A stretch of DNA of 64,000 bases. It comes from Mycobacterium vicinigordonae (GTDB lineage Bacteria; Actinomycetota; Actinomycetes; Mycobacteriales; Mycobacteriaceae). The stretch's first letter is position 1; each line of letters opens with the position of its first letter. The DNA is taken from positions 372,001 to 436,000 of the forward strand of contig NZ_CP059165.1 of assembly GCF_013466425.1 (NCBI RefSeq), written 5' to 3'. Of this stretch, positions 8,655 to 16,919 are shown in pieces. The translations under genes were made by a program, and so were the position numbers. The notes under the pieces were generated by a model, which did not search any database, was not told where the DNA came from, and worked only from the letters and a program-made list of their open reading frames with translations.

Positions 8655-8863
8655 TCGACGCCGATCGTCACTTCGGTGGACTTGATGAACACGGTCGCGG
8701 GCTGCCCGACTTGCAGGCCGAGTTCGACCGCCGCGTCCCTGGTGACCGAGGACGTGACGATCTGATCGCCACCGTCGAGACGGACCTTGACGATCGCCAT
8801 CACGCTGCCGAGATCGACCTCGGCGATGATTCCCTTGAGCTGGTTACGAGTGGACAGGCGCAT
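8651..8863 (-). CDS. Molbindin-like TOBE/Mop domain protein
   Basis: A 70-residue single Mop/TOBE domain: MRLSTRNQLKGIIAEVDLG, then VTRDAAVELGLQVGQP and VFIKSTEV. Stand-alone Mop domains of this length (molbindins) assemble into oligomers that store molybdate or other oxyanions in the cytoplasm. The gene is upstream of and coupled to the alcohol dehydrogenase. No molybdenum transporter or molybdoenzyme is in the window, so its connection to local metabolism is unknown. Confidence 0.88.
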   Translation of the reverse strand: MRLSTRNQLKGIIAEVDLGSVMAIVKVRLDGGDQIVTSSVTRDAAVELGLQVGQPATVFIKSTEVTIGVE

Positions 8864-8920
8864 CGTCGAGGCCCTCCGGTGTCGATGATCGGGACTGAAC
8901 GAGCCTAACCCGCGGTGGCC

Positions 8921-9535
8921 TCAATGTCGGGGGCCCAGCAACGCAATCGAGGCGTCGACGGCCGGCTCGACGACTTCGCGGGGCGGCCTGCCGTCCTCGA
9001 CCGCGAGGGCGACGAGTTCGCGCAGACCGCCGACCAGGATCACCGCCAGCGGTTGGGTCAGCGGTGGCAGGTCCGCGCGCTGGAAACCCGGGCTACCGCT
9101 GAGATCGACAAGGAGATTGGTGAGCACTTCCAATCCGTGGCGCTGCACCGGCCGGGCGACCTCGCCGAGGTAGGTGAATTCGCGAATCCAGCTCAGGGTG
9201 ATGGCGGGCCGGGACTCGATGTGGCCGACGTAGCCCTCCACCGCTTGGCGAATCTGCTGGTGCCAGTCTGCCTCGGGATCGACGGCGGCCCGAATGTCCT
9301 GGGCCAGGACGGTGATCTCGACTTGCAGCAGCTCCAGGAAGCACTGTTCCTTGCTGGGGAACTGGTCGTAGAAGGTGCGCTTGGAAGTGCGGGCGTGGCG
9401 GACGATGTCGGCCACGGTGGTGGCACGATATCCGCGCTCACCGATTGAGGCGGCCAGACCATCGAGCAGGCGAAGACGAAACGGTTCGGGCACGGTTTCC
9501 TCGGCCAGGTCAACATTGCCAGCCGCGACGGTCAC
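8921..9535 (-). CDS. TetR-family regulator divergent from CYP138
   Basis: About 204 residues from GTG 9535. The helix-turn-helix is GYRATTVADIVRHA followed by TSKRTFYDQFPSKEQCF. A reading frame extended upstream to 10009 would run antisense through the P450 gene and is rejected. It corresponds in position to Rv0135c. The intergenic space to the P450 holds strong palindromes that it probably binds, repressing the P450 gene and itself. Ligand unknown. Confidence 0.9.
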   Translation of the reverse strand: MTVAAGNVDLAEETVPEPFRLRLLDGLAASIGERGYRATTVADIVRHARTSKRTFYDQFPSKEQCFLELLQVEITVLAQDIRAAVDPEADWHQQIRQAVEGYVGHIESRPAITLSWIREFTYLGEVARPVQRHGLEVLTNLLVDLSGSPGFQRADLPPLTQPLAVILVGGLRELVALAVEDGRPPREVVEPAVDASIALLGPRH

Positions 9536-9561
9536 CGGTGAGTCCCTTCCCTTGTCAGGCC

Positions 9562-9614
9562 TGGTACCACAGAGTACCGTACCTGGAAAGCCCTGTGGTA
9601 CGCCGTGGTACCAC
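9562..9614. promoter_or_regulatory. Palindromic operator cluster between TetR and cyp138
   Basis: Two perfect palindromes with the core TGGTACCA lie 44 bases apart (9562-9569, and GTGGTACCAC at 9605-9614). Further GTACC/GGTAC half-sites lie between them (9572-9583, 9594-9601). The arrangement fits cooperative binding of TetR dimers over the divergent promoters. The second palindrome lies 36 bases before the proposed ATG of the P450. Confidence 0.75.
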
Positions 9615-9649
9615 CGCTGGACTCGGGCAGATTTGGAGCGCAGACACCA

Positions 9650-11002
9650 ATGAGCACCGAAGCTGTAAGCGATGTGACAACCGCCCCACGCGTGGACGAC
9701 GTCCGGTTGCCGCCAGCAGTGCGGGGCCCGAAGCTGTTGCAGGGCATAGGGTTTACTTTCCCCCGCCGCTGGTTCATCGATCGCATGACGCGGCGCCACG
9801 GCCCGGTCTTTATGGTGCGGATTCCGGTGTTCGCAAACGTGGTGGTGGTCGGTGACCCGCAGCTGGCCAAGCAGGTGTTCACCACTAGCCCCGACGAGCT
9901 GGGCAACATCCAGCCCAACCTGAGCCGCCTGTTCGGCTCGGGTTCGGTCTTCGCGCTCGATCGTGACGATCACCGTCGTCGCCGCCGACTGCTGGCGCCG
10001 CCGTTCCACGGTAAGGCGATGAAGAAATACGAAGCCATTATCGAAGAGGAGACGCTGCGCGAGACGGCCAACTGGTCGCAGGGCCAGTTGTTCGAGACGC
10101 TGCCCTCGATGAACCGCATCACCCTCAACGCGATCCTGCGGGCGATCTTCGGGGCCGACGGAGCCGAACTCGACGAGCTACGCCGCATCATCCCGCCTTG
10201 GGTCACCCTGGGCTCGAAGATGGCGCTGATGCCGCAGACCAAACGCAGCTACGGTCGCTTCAGTCCGTGGGGCCGGATGGCCCAGTGGCGCAAGCAGTAC
10301 GACGCCGTCATCGACAAGTTGATCGCCGCCGAACGCACCGACCCGAACTTCGCCGACCGTACCGATGTGCTGGCTCTGATGCTGCGCAGCACCTACGACG
10401 ACGGTATGGTCATGTCCCGCAAGGACATCGGGGACGAGCTACTTACCCTACTGGCCGCTGGTCACGAAACCACCGCGTCGACGTTGGCGTGGGCGTTCGA
10501 GCGGCTGACCCGGCACCCCGAAGTATTGGCGGCGCTGGTCGCGGAGGCCGACGAGGGCGGTAGCGAGCTGCGTCAGGCGACCATCTGGGAAGTCCAGCGG
10601 GTAAGCAACGTGATCGACTTTGCGGCCCGAAATGTCAACATACCGGCGTATCGGCTCGGTGAATGGACTATCCCGCAAGGGTATTCGATCATGACGTGCA
10701 TCTCGCAGATCCATCAGAACCCAGCGGCGTTTCCCGACCCGCAGCGCTTCGACCCGCAGCGCTTTGTCGAGTCCAAGCCTTCGTCATTCGCGTGGATACC
10801 GTTTGGCGGTGGCACCCGCCGCTGTGTGGGCGCGGCCTTCGCCAACATGGAGATGGACGTGGTATTGCGAACGGTATTGCGCGAGTTCACGTTTGAGACT
10901 ACCGATGCGCCGGGCGAGCGCTCCCGCAATCGTGGAGTGGCATTCGTGCCAAGGAAGGGTGGCCGTGTCGTCGTGCACCGGCGGCGCTGTGGTGAAAGAT
11001 GA
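9650..11002 (+). CDS. cyp138: Cytochrome P450, CYP138 family
   Basis: About 450 residues. The oxygen-activation helix LLAAGHETTAST, the conserved E-x-x-R (EVQR) and the heme-thiolate loop FGGGTRRCVGAAF with its axial cysteine are all present, so the enzyme should be an active monooxygenase. Substrate is unknown; the family is an orphan P450 in M. tuberculosis (Rv0136). A GTG at 9605 would extend the N-terminus by 15 residues, but it lies inside an operator palindrome; ATG 9650 is preferred. The divergent TetR gene probably controls it. Confidence 0.9.
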   Translation: MSTEAVSDVTTAPRVDDVRLPPAVRGPKLLQGIGFTFPRRWFIDRMTRRHGPVFMVRIPVFANVVVVGDPQLAKQVFTTSPDELGNIQPNLSRLFGSGSVFALDRDDHRRRRRLLAPPFHGKAMKKYEAIIEEETLRETANWSQGQLFETLPSMNRITLNAILRAIFGADGAELDELRRIIPPWVTLGSKMALMPQTKRSYGRFSPWGRMAQWRKQYDAVIDKLIAAERTDPNFADRTDVLALMLRSTYDDGMVMSRKDIGDELLTLLAAGHETTASTLAWAFERLTRHPEVLAALVAEADEGGSELRQATIWEVQRVSNVIDFAARNVNIPAYRLGEWTIPQGYSIMTCISQIHQNPAAFPDPQRFDPQRFVESKPSSFAWIPFGGGTRRCVGAAFANMEMDVVLRTVLREFTFETTDAPGERSRNRGVAFVPRKGGRVVVHRRRCGER

Positions 11003-11152
11003 AATAGCGCAGGACCGAGCCACGTTGCTCACCCGGATCATCTCCGAGAGTGTCGGCAGGTCATTCGGTGCGATCGAGGAAGCCAAGGCGGTGAACGGCT
11101 GGTGGTCGTACGGCAGTGGCGATGCTCGCCTTTGGCGGTCCTCCGCTACGCG

Positions 11153-11971
11153 CTATCCCGCATCGTGGCCGGCTGACTGGCCATGGCCTGCGGCAGATTT
11201 CGTGGCCAGCTGGGTGGCCGTTGCCTCAACGAGACGGCGTGGATCGCGCCCGTCGACATAGCCGATGAAGGGTGGGTAAAGCCCGTAACCGAGCAGTGCC
11301 TGCACGCGGGTCGGGTACTGGGCGGCGACGGCAGGAGGCACGGCCAGTGTCATCGTCTCGATGGGTCTTATCCACGGTTCGCAGAATTGCGTCGTGATCC
11401 CCAACCGAGTCGTGTCGCTGACGTTGGCACCGCCACGATGGTAAGTGGTGCCCAGAAACACCACCGCTGAGCCTGCGCTCATTTCGATCTTGCGGATCCG
11501 CGAGTCGAACTCATCCGGAGCCTCGCCTCCCCATAGATGGCTGCCCGGCAGGATTTCGGTGGCACCGTTCGTAGCCGTGAAGTCATCGAGCGCCCACACA
11601 GCAGACACGCCGAGGTGTTGGCGCGGGCGGGGCAAGGCGCAATGCCCGTCGTCTGGATGAAGCGCTTGCGCGGTCTCGCCCGGATGCACATTTATCACGA
11701 TGTGCGCCGAGAGCAGGTACGCCGGATGAAGAAGTTGGTCCAGCAACGCCGCCAGGTCGGGATGTGTTGCTAGAACGGCAGTGGACGGTGCCTTGGCGAG
11801 TACCGCATAGACGCGTTGGGACCGTAGACCCTCGAAGTCGTTGCGGCCGAAAGGCGCCGATGCCAGTAACGGTGCCATCTCGTCGCGAATGAGTTCGACT
11901 TCTCGGGCGCTCAGTACGTCGTGAAGCACGACGTAGCCCTGCGAGCGGAGCTGCGCGAGCGAGGAGCTCAT
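11153..11971 (-). CDS. Phytanoyl-CoA dioxygenase (PhyH) family protein
   Basis: About 272 residues of the Fe(II)/2-oxoglutarate dioxygenase fold. The iron-binding H-x-D is LHPDDGHC and the distal histidine is likely in YHRGGAN; an arginine for 2-oxoglutarate binding may be in the SDTTRLGIT segment. PhyH enzymes hydroxylate lipid chains or small molecules. The start at ATG 11971 overlaps the stop of the small membrane protein by four bases, so the two are coupled. In the gene order I recall for M. tuberculosis, this gene, its partner and the TetR beyond are absent between cyp138 and msrA, so they look like an insertion. Confidence 0.82.
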   Translation of the reverse strand: MSSSLAQLRSQGYVVLHDVLSAREVELIRDEMAPLLASAPFGRNDFEGLRSQRVYAVLAKAPSTAVLATHPDLAALLDQLLHPAYLLSAHIVINVHPGETAQALHPDDGHCALPRPRQHLGVSAVWALDDFTATNGATEILPGSHLWGGEAPDEFDSRIRKIEMSAGSAVVFLGTTYHRGGANVSDTTRLGITTQFCEPWIRPIETMTLAVPPAVAAQYPTRVQALLGYGLYPPFIGYVDGRDPRRLVEATATQLATKSAAGHGQSAGHDAG

Positions 11972-12291
11972 TGCAGCCAACGACTCTGCGACGATGCCGT
12001 GAGCGCCGCGCTGGATCGGTTCTGCTCCATCATGAGCGCCGCGAAGCGATACAAGGCCAATAGCGAGATGAACCCGAACATGAAAAAGATGACGCTGTGA
12101 CCGAACACCGCCACCACGAGCGCCAGTGACGTGATCGTCTGCGGGATGACAGGCAAGCCCGCGCCACCGGTCAATATCCCCGAACGCATGGTCATCACGA
12201 CCCAGACGACGCAGGCGACGCCCATCGCCACGTCGATCGGATTCGCCCGGCGCGCTTGACTACTCGTACGGTCGTCGGTGCTCGTGCTCAT
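11968..12291 (-). CDS. Small membrane protein of unknown function
   Basis: A 107-residue protein with a hydrophilic start (MSTSTDDRTSSQARRANPID) and two or three hydrophobic stretches (VAMGVACVVWVVMTM, TITSLALVVAVFGHSVIFFMF, and a following segment). No recognised family. It is the first gene of the two-gene unit with the PhyH-like dioxygenase and diverges from a TetR gene across a perfect operator-like palindrome, so it is probably repressed by that regulator. It could be a membrane anchor or transporter accessory, but this is not shown. Confidence 0.75.
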   Translation of the reverse strand: MSTSTDDRTSSQARRANPIDVAMGVACVVWVVMTMRSGILTGGAGLPVIPQTITSLALVVAVFGHSVIFFMFGFISLLALYRFAALMMEQNRSSAALTASSQSRWLQ

Positions 12292-12354
12292 TCGCCACAG
12301 CCCTTCCGATCATGGATCCACCGTGTGCTAGCAGCCCGTCAGGCGAACATTAGG

Positions 12355-12371
12355 CTAGAATAATATTCTAG
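12355..12371. promoter_or_regulatory. Perfect 17-bp palindrome, likely TetR operator
   Basis: CTAGAATAATATTCTAG is a perfect inverted repeat around one central base, located between the divergent small membrane protein gene and the TetR gene (30 bases before its ATG). Its position and symmetry are those of a TetR operator controlling both directions. Confidence 0.8.
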
Positions 12372-12400
12372 TCAATGGGCGATTCCAGTATTGTTCGGTG

Positions 12401-12994
12401 ATGCCCACCGCCGCGAAGACCGGCGCTCCGCGCCGGCGTGCGATCCTCGATGCAGCGCTGACGATCTTTCTTAAGAACGGGGTGGCGGGTACCACCATCG
12501 AGGCTCTGCACCGTGAATCTGGGGCCAGCGTGGGCAGCATCTACCACTTTTTTGGGAGTAAAGAAGGCGTCGCCGCCGAGCTATACATCGCCACACTCCG
12601 CGACTACTTCGACGCCTATCTTGCTGCCCTGCAGGGCAACTCGAGCGCGCGCGGCGGGATCGAAGGGTCTGTGCGCACTCACCTAGAGTGGGTCGCCTCA
12701 AACGAGATGCGCGCGCGCTATCTGTTTCATTGCCGAGAGTACGAGGTAATCGAGGAGTCTCGGCCGGCGACCTCCGCCCTGAACGAACAGTTCTATAGCG
12801 AGGCCAACGCTTGGCTGCAGCCGCACGTGGAGAGGCGCCGCATTAAATTCCTACCGCCCCGGTTGTGCCAAGCGCTCTGGATGGGACCCAGCGTCGAATA
12901 TGCCAGGCTATGGCTCGCACGGGCGGCGGAGTTCGACATCTACGATGCAGCGCCGGTCCTAGGTACGGCGGCATGGAACGCTCTCAAGGTTTGA
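12401..12994 (+). CDS. TetR-family regulator
   Basis: About 197 residues with the helix-turn-helix FLKNGVAGTTIEALHRESGA followed by SVGSIYHFFGSKEGV. ATG 12401 and the immediately preceding GTG 12398 are both possible starts. It is divergent from the membrane protein/PhyH unit, with a perfect palindrome in the shared promoter region, and so probably represses that unit. The C-terminal effector domain does not suggest a ligand. Confidence 0.9.
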   Translation: MPTAAKTGAPRRRAILDAALTIFLKNGVAGTTIEALHRESGASVGSIYHFFGSKEGVAAELYIATLRDYFDAYLAALQGNSSARGGIEGSVRTHLEWVASNEMRARYLFHCREYEVIEESRPATSALNEQFYSEANAWLQPHVERRRIKFLPPRLCQALWMGPSVEYARLWLARAAEFDIYDAAPVLGTAAWNALKV

Positions 12995-13092
12995 TCCTCT
13001 GCACCCACGGCCATGCCGGTGCTCCAGCCCGTTGGGTGCCCACACCACGCCCGTAAGTACTGGCTGCAGCCTTCCGGGGAGCGGCAAAACCC

Positions 13093-13608
13093 CTACCGGC
13101 TGGCGTCGGCCCGGCGCGGCAGTTTCCAGCCGGGCCGCACGAAATGGCAGGTGTAGCCGTGTGGATAGCGCAGCAGGTAGTCCTGGTGTTCGGGTTCGGC
13201 CTCCCAGAAATCCCCAACCGGGCTGACCTCGGTGACCACCTTGCCCGGCCACAGCCCCGAGGCGTCGACGTCGGCGATGGTGTCCAGCGCGATCCGCTTC
13301 TGCTCCTCGCCGGTGTAGAAGATCGCCGACCGGTAGCTGGGCCCGCGGTCGTTGCCCTGCCTGTCCTTGGTGGTCGGGTCGTGGATCTGGAAGAAGAACT
13401 CCAGTAGAGCGCGGAAGTCGGTGACGCTCGGGTCGAAGATGATCTCGACGGCCTCGGCATGTGTGCCATGGTTGCGGTACGTCGCATTGGGCACGTCGCC
13501 GCCGCTGTAGCCGACGCGCGTGGACACCACGCCGGGCTGCTTGCGGATCAGGTCCTGCATGCCCCAAAAGCAGCCTCCGGCGAGAACTGCGCGTTGTGTG
13601 TTCGTCAT
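13093..13608 (-). CDS. msrA: Peptide methionine-S-sulfoxide reductase MsrA
   Basis: A 171-residue MsrA. The catalytic cysteine is in GGCFWGMQD near the N-terminus, and the conserved [23 protein letters not shown] and [16 protein letters not shown] blocks are present. It repairs oxidised methionine (S-epimer) in proteins with thioredoxin-type reductant. No C-terminal cysteine pair of the usual recycling type is obvious. Position matches Rv0137c. It diverges from the SnoaL/epimerase unit. Confidence 0.95.
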   Translation of the reverse strand: MTNTQRAVLAGGCFWGMQDLIRKQPGVVSTRVGYSGGDVPNATYRNHGTHAEAVEIIFDPSVTDFRALLEFFFQIHDPTTKDRQGNDRGPSYRSAIFYTGEEQKRIALDTIADVDASGLWPGKVVTEVSPVGDFWEAEPEHQDYLLRYPHGYTCHFVRPGWKLPRRADASR

Positions 13609-13691
13609 GTCGCGTCCCTGCTTTCACGTCAAATCAGTTTCACCCGGGCCCTCCCGATTATCCGGAATCGCGGCCCCTCGACAAACATTGG

Positions 13692-13705
13692 TAGAACATG
13701 TTCTA
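13692..13705. promoter_or_regulatory. KstR-like 14-bp palindrome
   Basis: TAGAACATGTTCTA is a perfect palindrome that fits the published KstR binding pattern TnnAACnnGTTnnA. It ends 8 bases before the proposed GTG of the SnoaL-like gene and overlaps a possible -10 region for a leaderless transcript. KstR controls sterol catabolism genes in actinobacteria, so this gene pair may belong to that regulon. The motif match is direct; the regulator identity is inference. Confidence 0.6.
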
Positions 13706-13713
13706 GTTTTGGC

Positions 13714-14220
13714 GTGAGCAGCCCGAAATTCTCCAAGAGTGAACTGGCGGCAGCCTTCGAGAAATTCGAACAGACCGTTGCCCGCGCCGCCGAAACGCAC
13801 GACTGGGACGCCTGGGTGCAGCACTACACGCCCGACGTCCTGTACATCGAGCACGCGATGGGCACCATGCACGGGCGCGACGAGGTCCGCACCTGGATCG
13901 AGCGGACGATGTCGACCTTCCCCGGCAGCTACATGGTGGAATTCCCATCGCTGTGGTCGGTGATCGACGAGCCCACCGGGCGGGTGATCATGGAACTCGA
14001 CAACCCGATGCGAGACCCCGGTGACGGCAGCGTGATCACCGCGACCAACATCTCGATCATCACCTACGCCGGTGACGGCCTTTGGCGCCGGCAGGAAGAC
14101 ATCTACAACCCGCTGCGCTTCCTGCAGGCCGGACTCAAGTGGTGCGAGAAGGCCCAGGAGTGCGGCAACCTCGACGCCGAGGCCGCCGCCTGGATGAAGC
14201 GCAACGGCGGCGGCCGGTGA
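13714..14220 (+). CDS. SnoaL/NTF2-like protein
   Basis: About 168 residues of the SnoaL-like (NTF2) fold, with TVARAAETHDWDAWVQHYTPD and the GRDEVRTWIERTM helix typical of the family. Such proteins are isomerases, cyclases or small-molecule-binding scaffolds. GTG 13714 is used because it follows the palindromic promoter element and gives the usual length; a much longer frame from 13459 would run antisense through msrA. The stop overlaps the start of the epimerase gene (GTGA), showing translational coupling. Corresponds to Rv0138. Confidence 0.88.
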   Translation: MSSPKFSKSELAAAFEKFEQTVARAAETHDWDAWVQHYTPDVLYIEHAMGTMHGRDEVRTWIERTMSTFPGSYMVEFPSLWSVIDEPTGRVIMELDNPMRDPGDGSVITATNISIITYAGDGLWRRQEDIYNPLRFLQAGLKWCEKAQECGNLDAEAAAWMKRNGGGR

Positions 14221-15251
14221 GCGGCAAACCGAAGCTGGTCATCGGCGCCAACGGATTCTTGGGTTCGCACGTCACGCGCCTGCTCGTGCAGGACGGCCAC
14301 CAGGTGCGCGCGATGGTGCGTCCCACGGCCAATACCCGATCCATCGACGACGTGAACGTGACCCGCTTCCACGGCGACGTCTTCGACACCGCGATCGTGC
14401 GCGAAGCCATGGATGGCGTCGACGACGTGTATTACTGCGTGGTCGACACCCGGGCGTGGCTGCAGGACCCGGCGCCGCTGTTCCGCACCAACGTCGAGGG
14501 GTTGCGCAACGTCCTGAATGTCGCCAAAGACGCTGGGCTGCATCGATTTATCTTCACCAGCAGCTATGCGACGGTCGACCGTCGGCACGGGCACGTGGCG
14601 ACCGAGAAAGACCGGATCCCGCCGCAGCGCCGGGTGAGCCCCTACGTCCAGTCTCGGGTGCAGGCCGAGGACCTGTTGCTGCGCTACGTCGCCGACCACG
14701 GCTTGCCTGCCGTGGCGATGTGCGTCTCCACGACCTACGGCGCCGGTGACTGGGGCAGAACCCCGCACGGCGCGTTCATTGCCGGCGCAGTCTTCGGCAA
14801 GCTGCCGTTCCTGATGCGCGGCATCCAGCTCGAAGTCGTGGGCGTCGACGACGCGGCGCGGGCCATGATCCTGGCCGCCGAACACGGTCGAAACGGCGAA
14901 AAGTACCTGATCTCCGAACGAATGATCCCGTTGAGCGACGTGGTGCGCATCGCGGCGGACGAGGCTGGGGTGCCGCCGCCGCGCCGGGCCATCCCGGTTC
15001 CCGTGCTCTACGCCCTGGGTGCGCTGGGCAGCCTGCGGGCCAAGCTCACCGGCAACGACGCCGAGCTCAGCCTGGAGTCGGTGCGGATGATGCGTGCCGA
15101 AGCCGACGTCGACTCCGGCAAGGCAGTCCGGGAGCTGGGTTGGCAGCCGCGCCCGGTGGAGGAGTCGATTCGCGAGGCCGCGCGCTTCTGGGCGGCCATG
15201 CGCACGGCCGGCAACACCAGCAAGACTGGCGAAGCGAGCCGATTGGAATAA
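14217..15251 (+). CDS. NAD(P)-dependent epimerase/dehydratase
   Basis: About 344 residues of the extended short-chain dehydrogenase type. The Rossmann motif is VIGANGFLGSHVTRLL at the N-terminus, with the YVQSRVQAE segment giving the active-site Tyr-x-x-x position (Y...R rather than the usual Y...K, although the nearby TSSYATVD serine is conserved). This altered lysine position makes the exact chemistry uncertain. Start GTG 14217 overlaps the SnoaL stop. Corresponds to Rv0139. Related 3-beta-hydroxysteroid-type dehydrogenases share this family, which fits with the KstR-like site upstream. Confidence 0.87.
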   Translation: MSGKPKLVIGANGFLGSHVTRLLVQDGHQVRAMVRPTANTRSIDDVNVTRFHGDVFDTAIVREAMDGVDDVYYCVVDTRAWLQDPAPLFRTNVEGLRNVLNVAKDAGLHRFIFTSSYATVDRRHGHVATEKDRIPPQRRVSPYVQSRVQAEDLLLRYVADHGLPAVAMCVSTTYGAGDWGRTPHGAFIAGAVFGKLPFLMRGIQLEVVGVDDAARAMILAAEHGRNGEKYLISERMIPLSDVVRIAADEAGVPPPRRAIPVPVLYALGALGSLRAKLTGNDAELSLESVRMMRAEADVDSGKAVRELGWQPRPVEESIREAARFWAAMRTAGNTSKTGEASRLE

Positions 15252-15261
15252 GCTCGCGACA

Positions 15262-16077
15262 ATGGAACGAGTTCATGTCGATCTCGACGGACCACCCCAG
15301 ACGATGCTGGCGACGCTGTACGCGAAGGCCCTCGACGCCGACGCGCCGAATTCGATCCTGCACGACGAGTTCGCGAAATCCGCTGTCGCACAGATTGATT
15401 ACGACTGGGCCGCGACCTCGATCACCCCGCGGCGAGCTCCGTCGGTAGCCGTTCGCACCGCCCATTTCGACAACTGGACGCGCCAATTCCTGGACGCGCA
15501 CGAGCAGGCCACGGTGCTGCACGTCGGCTGCGGTCTGGACGCCCGCGTATATCGGCTGGACCCCGGACCCGGCGTGCGGTGGTACGACATCGACTATCCC
15601 GACGTGATCGCGCTGCGCGAGCAGGTTTACCCGGCGCGCGACGACTACCGGATGGTGGCGGCCTCGGTCACCGACCCGAGCTGGCTGTCCGAGGTACCGG
15701 CCGACCGCCCCACCCTGTTCCTCGGCGAAGGTCTGACCATGTACCTGACCGAGGACGACGGGCTTGCGTTGCTGCGCCGCGTCGTCGACCGCTTCCAGTC
15801 GGGCGAGCTTCAGTTCGACGCCTTCAACACGCTCGGAATCCGCACCCAGGTCATCAATTCGGTGGTCCGGCGCTCCGGTTCGACACTGCACTGGGCGATC
15901 GACGGGCCGTCAGACATCCTGGGCGCGGTTCCGGGGACCCGCCTACTGGCCTGGGAATCAGTCTTCGACAGCGATACGTTCCACCAAGTGTCGCCAGTGG
16001 TGCGCTGGATCGGCCGGGCGATGGCCATTGTCCCGGCGATGCGGAACATGGCGCAGTACCACCGCTACGCGTTCTGA
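15262..16077 (+). CDS. Class I SAM-dependent methyltransferase (leucine carboxyl methyltransferase-like)
   Basis: About 271 residues from ATG 15262. It resembles the PPM1/leucine-carboxyl-methyltransferase group: ATVLHVGCGLDARVYRLD is the SAM-binding motif I, YDIDYPDVI carries the acidic ribose-binding residue, and LFLGEGLTMYL is the conserved later motif. A longer reading frame from 15094 overlaps the epimerase and is not preferred. It lies 10 bases after the epimerase stop and probably belongs to that operon. Target unknown. Confidence 0.88.
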   Translation: MERVHVDLDGPPQTMLATLYAKALDADAPNSILHDEFAKSAVAQIDYDWAATSITPRRAPSVAVRTAHFDNWTRQFLDAHEQATVLHVGCGLDARVYRLDPGPGVRWYDIDYPDVIALREQVYPARDDYRMVAASVTDPSWLSEVPADRPTLFLGEGLTMYLTEDDGLALLRRVVDRFQSGELQFDAFNTLGIRTQVINSVVRRSGSTLHWAIDGPSDILGAVPGTRLLAWESVFDSDTFHQVSPVVRWIGRAMAIVPAMRNMAQYHRYAF

Positions 16078-16111
16078 CGAAAATGCGCGTTCTGATGAAA
16101 AGAGGTCGATC

Positions 16112-16486
16112 ATGAGCCACCCGGAAATCAAGGAGCCCAGTGCCGGACACCCGATCACCATCGAGCCGACCGCAGACCGGGTTCAGGTCCGCGTCAACGG
16201 CGAACTGATCGCCGATACCACCGCCGCGCTCGGACTGCAGGAGGCCACCTTGCCCCTGGTGCAATACATTCCGCTGGCCGATGTGGCGCGGGACCGGATC
16301 GTGCGCACCGAGACCACCAGTTACTGCCCCTTCAAGGGTGAGGCCAGCTATTACAGCGTCACTACCAGCGCCGGTGAGACCGTGCCGGACGCGATCTGGA
16401 CCTACGAGCAGCCCTATCCGGCGGTCGCGGCGATCGCCGGGCACGTTGCCTTCTACCCGAACAAGGCCGAGATCACGGTCGGTTAG
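16112..16486 (+). CDS. DUF427 domain protein
   Basis: A 124-residue protein with the DUF427 signature: RVQVRVNGELIADT, then TTSYCPFKGEASYYSV, and AGHVAFYPNKAEI near the end. The family is widespread in actinobacteria and of unknown biochemical role. ATG 16112 follows an agagg ribosome-binding site. Just upstream, the segment gcgttctgaNgaaaa is duplicated in tandem (16070-16084 and 16087-16101), spanning the preceding stop codon. Corresponds to Rv0140. Its end overlaps by four bases with the convergent NTF2-like gene. Confidence 0.9.
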   Translation: MSHPEIKEPSAGHPITIEPTADRVQVRVNGELIADTTAALGLQEATLPLVQYIPLADVARDRIVRTETTSYCPFKGEASYYSVTTSAGETVPDAIWTYEQPYPAVAAIAGHVAFYPNKAEITVG

Positions 16487-16869
16487 GGAAACATCCGCGC
16501 GAAGGACTGAGTGTCGCTGTATTCGCGCAGCGAGGTGATCACGCCGTCCTTGGTGTCGAAGATGCAGACGAAGGGGCTCTCGTACTCGTCGCCGATGGAC
16601 CCGACTCCCTCGACCTGGCCCTCGATCACCACGGTCTCGCCCTCGTTGACGCAGCGCAGCAGTTCGATGTTGACCTCGAACAGCTGTTTACGACGGTTGT
16701 TAGCGCGGCGCATCGCATCCTTGTCCATCGTCGTGCGTCCGACGATGCTCCAATAGGTGAAGTCGTCGCTGAGCAGCGCGAACCCTTCATCGAGGTCCCC
16801 GCCCTCACACAGGCTCTGCAGGAACATCCATGCCAGCTCGGCCTGCGGGTCGTCGAAAGGCGTCGTCAC
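16483..16869 (-). CDS. NTF2/SnoaL-like protein
   Basis: A 128-residue NTF2-fold protein: AWMFLQSLCEGGDLDEGFALLSDDFTYWSIVG followed by the GETVVIEGQVEG and YESPFVCIFDTKDGVI strands. Typical of ketosteroid-isomerase-like or SnoaL-like proteins, but no catalytic Asp/Tyr pair can be assigned with confidence. Corresponds to Rv0141c. It is convergent with DUF427 and divergent from the tandem repeat and DNA glycosylase gene. Confidence 0.85.
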   Translation of the reverse strand: MTTPFDDPQAELAWMFLQSLCEGGDLDEGFALLSDDFTYWSIVGRTTMDKDAMRRANNRRKQLFEVNIELLRCVNEGETVVIEGQVEGVGSIGDEYESPFVCIFDTKDGVITSLREYSDTQSFARMFP

Positions 16870-16919
16870 GGCGTCATCACCACGTCATCCTGTAACGGGG
16901 GATGGTTGGCGGTCAATTG

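Noticed and set aside
9536..10009. 158-residue N-terminal extension of the TetR gene
   Set aside because: It runs antisense through cyp138 and the operator palindromes; the helix-turn-helix begins after GTG 9535.
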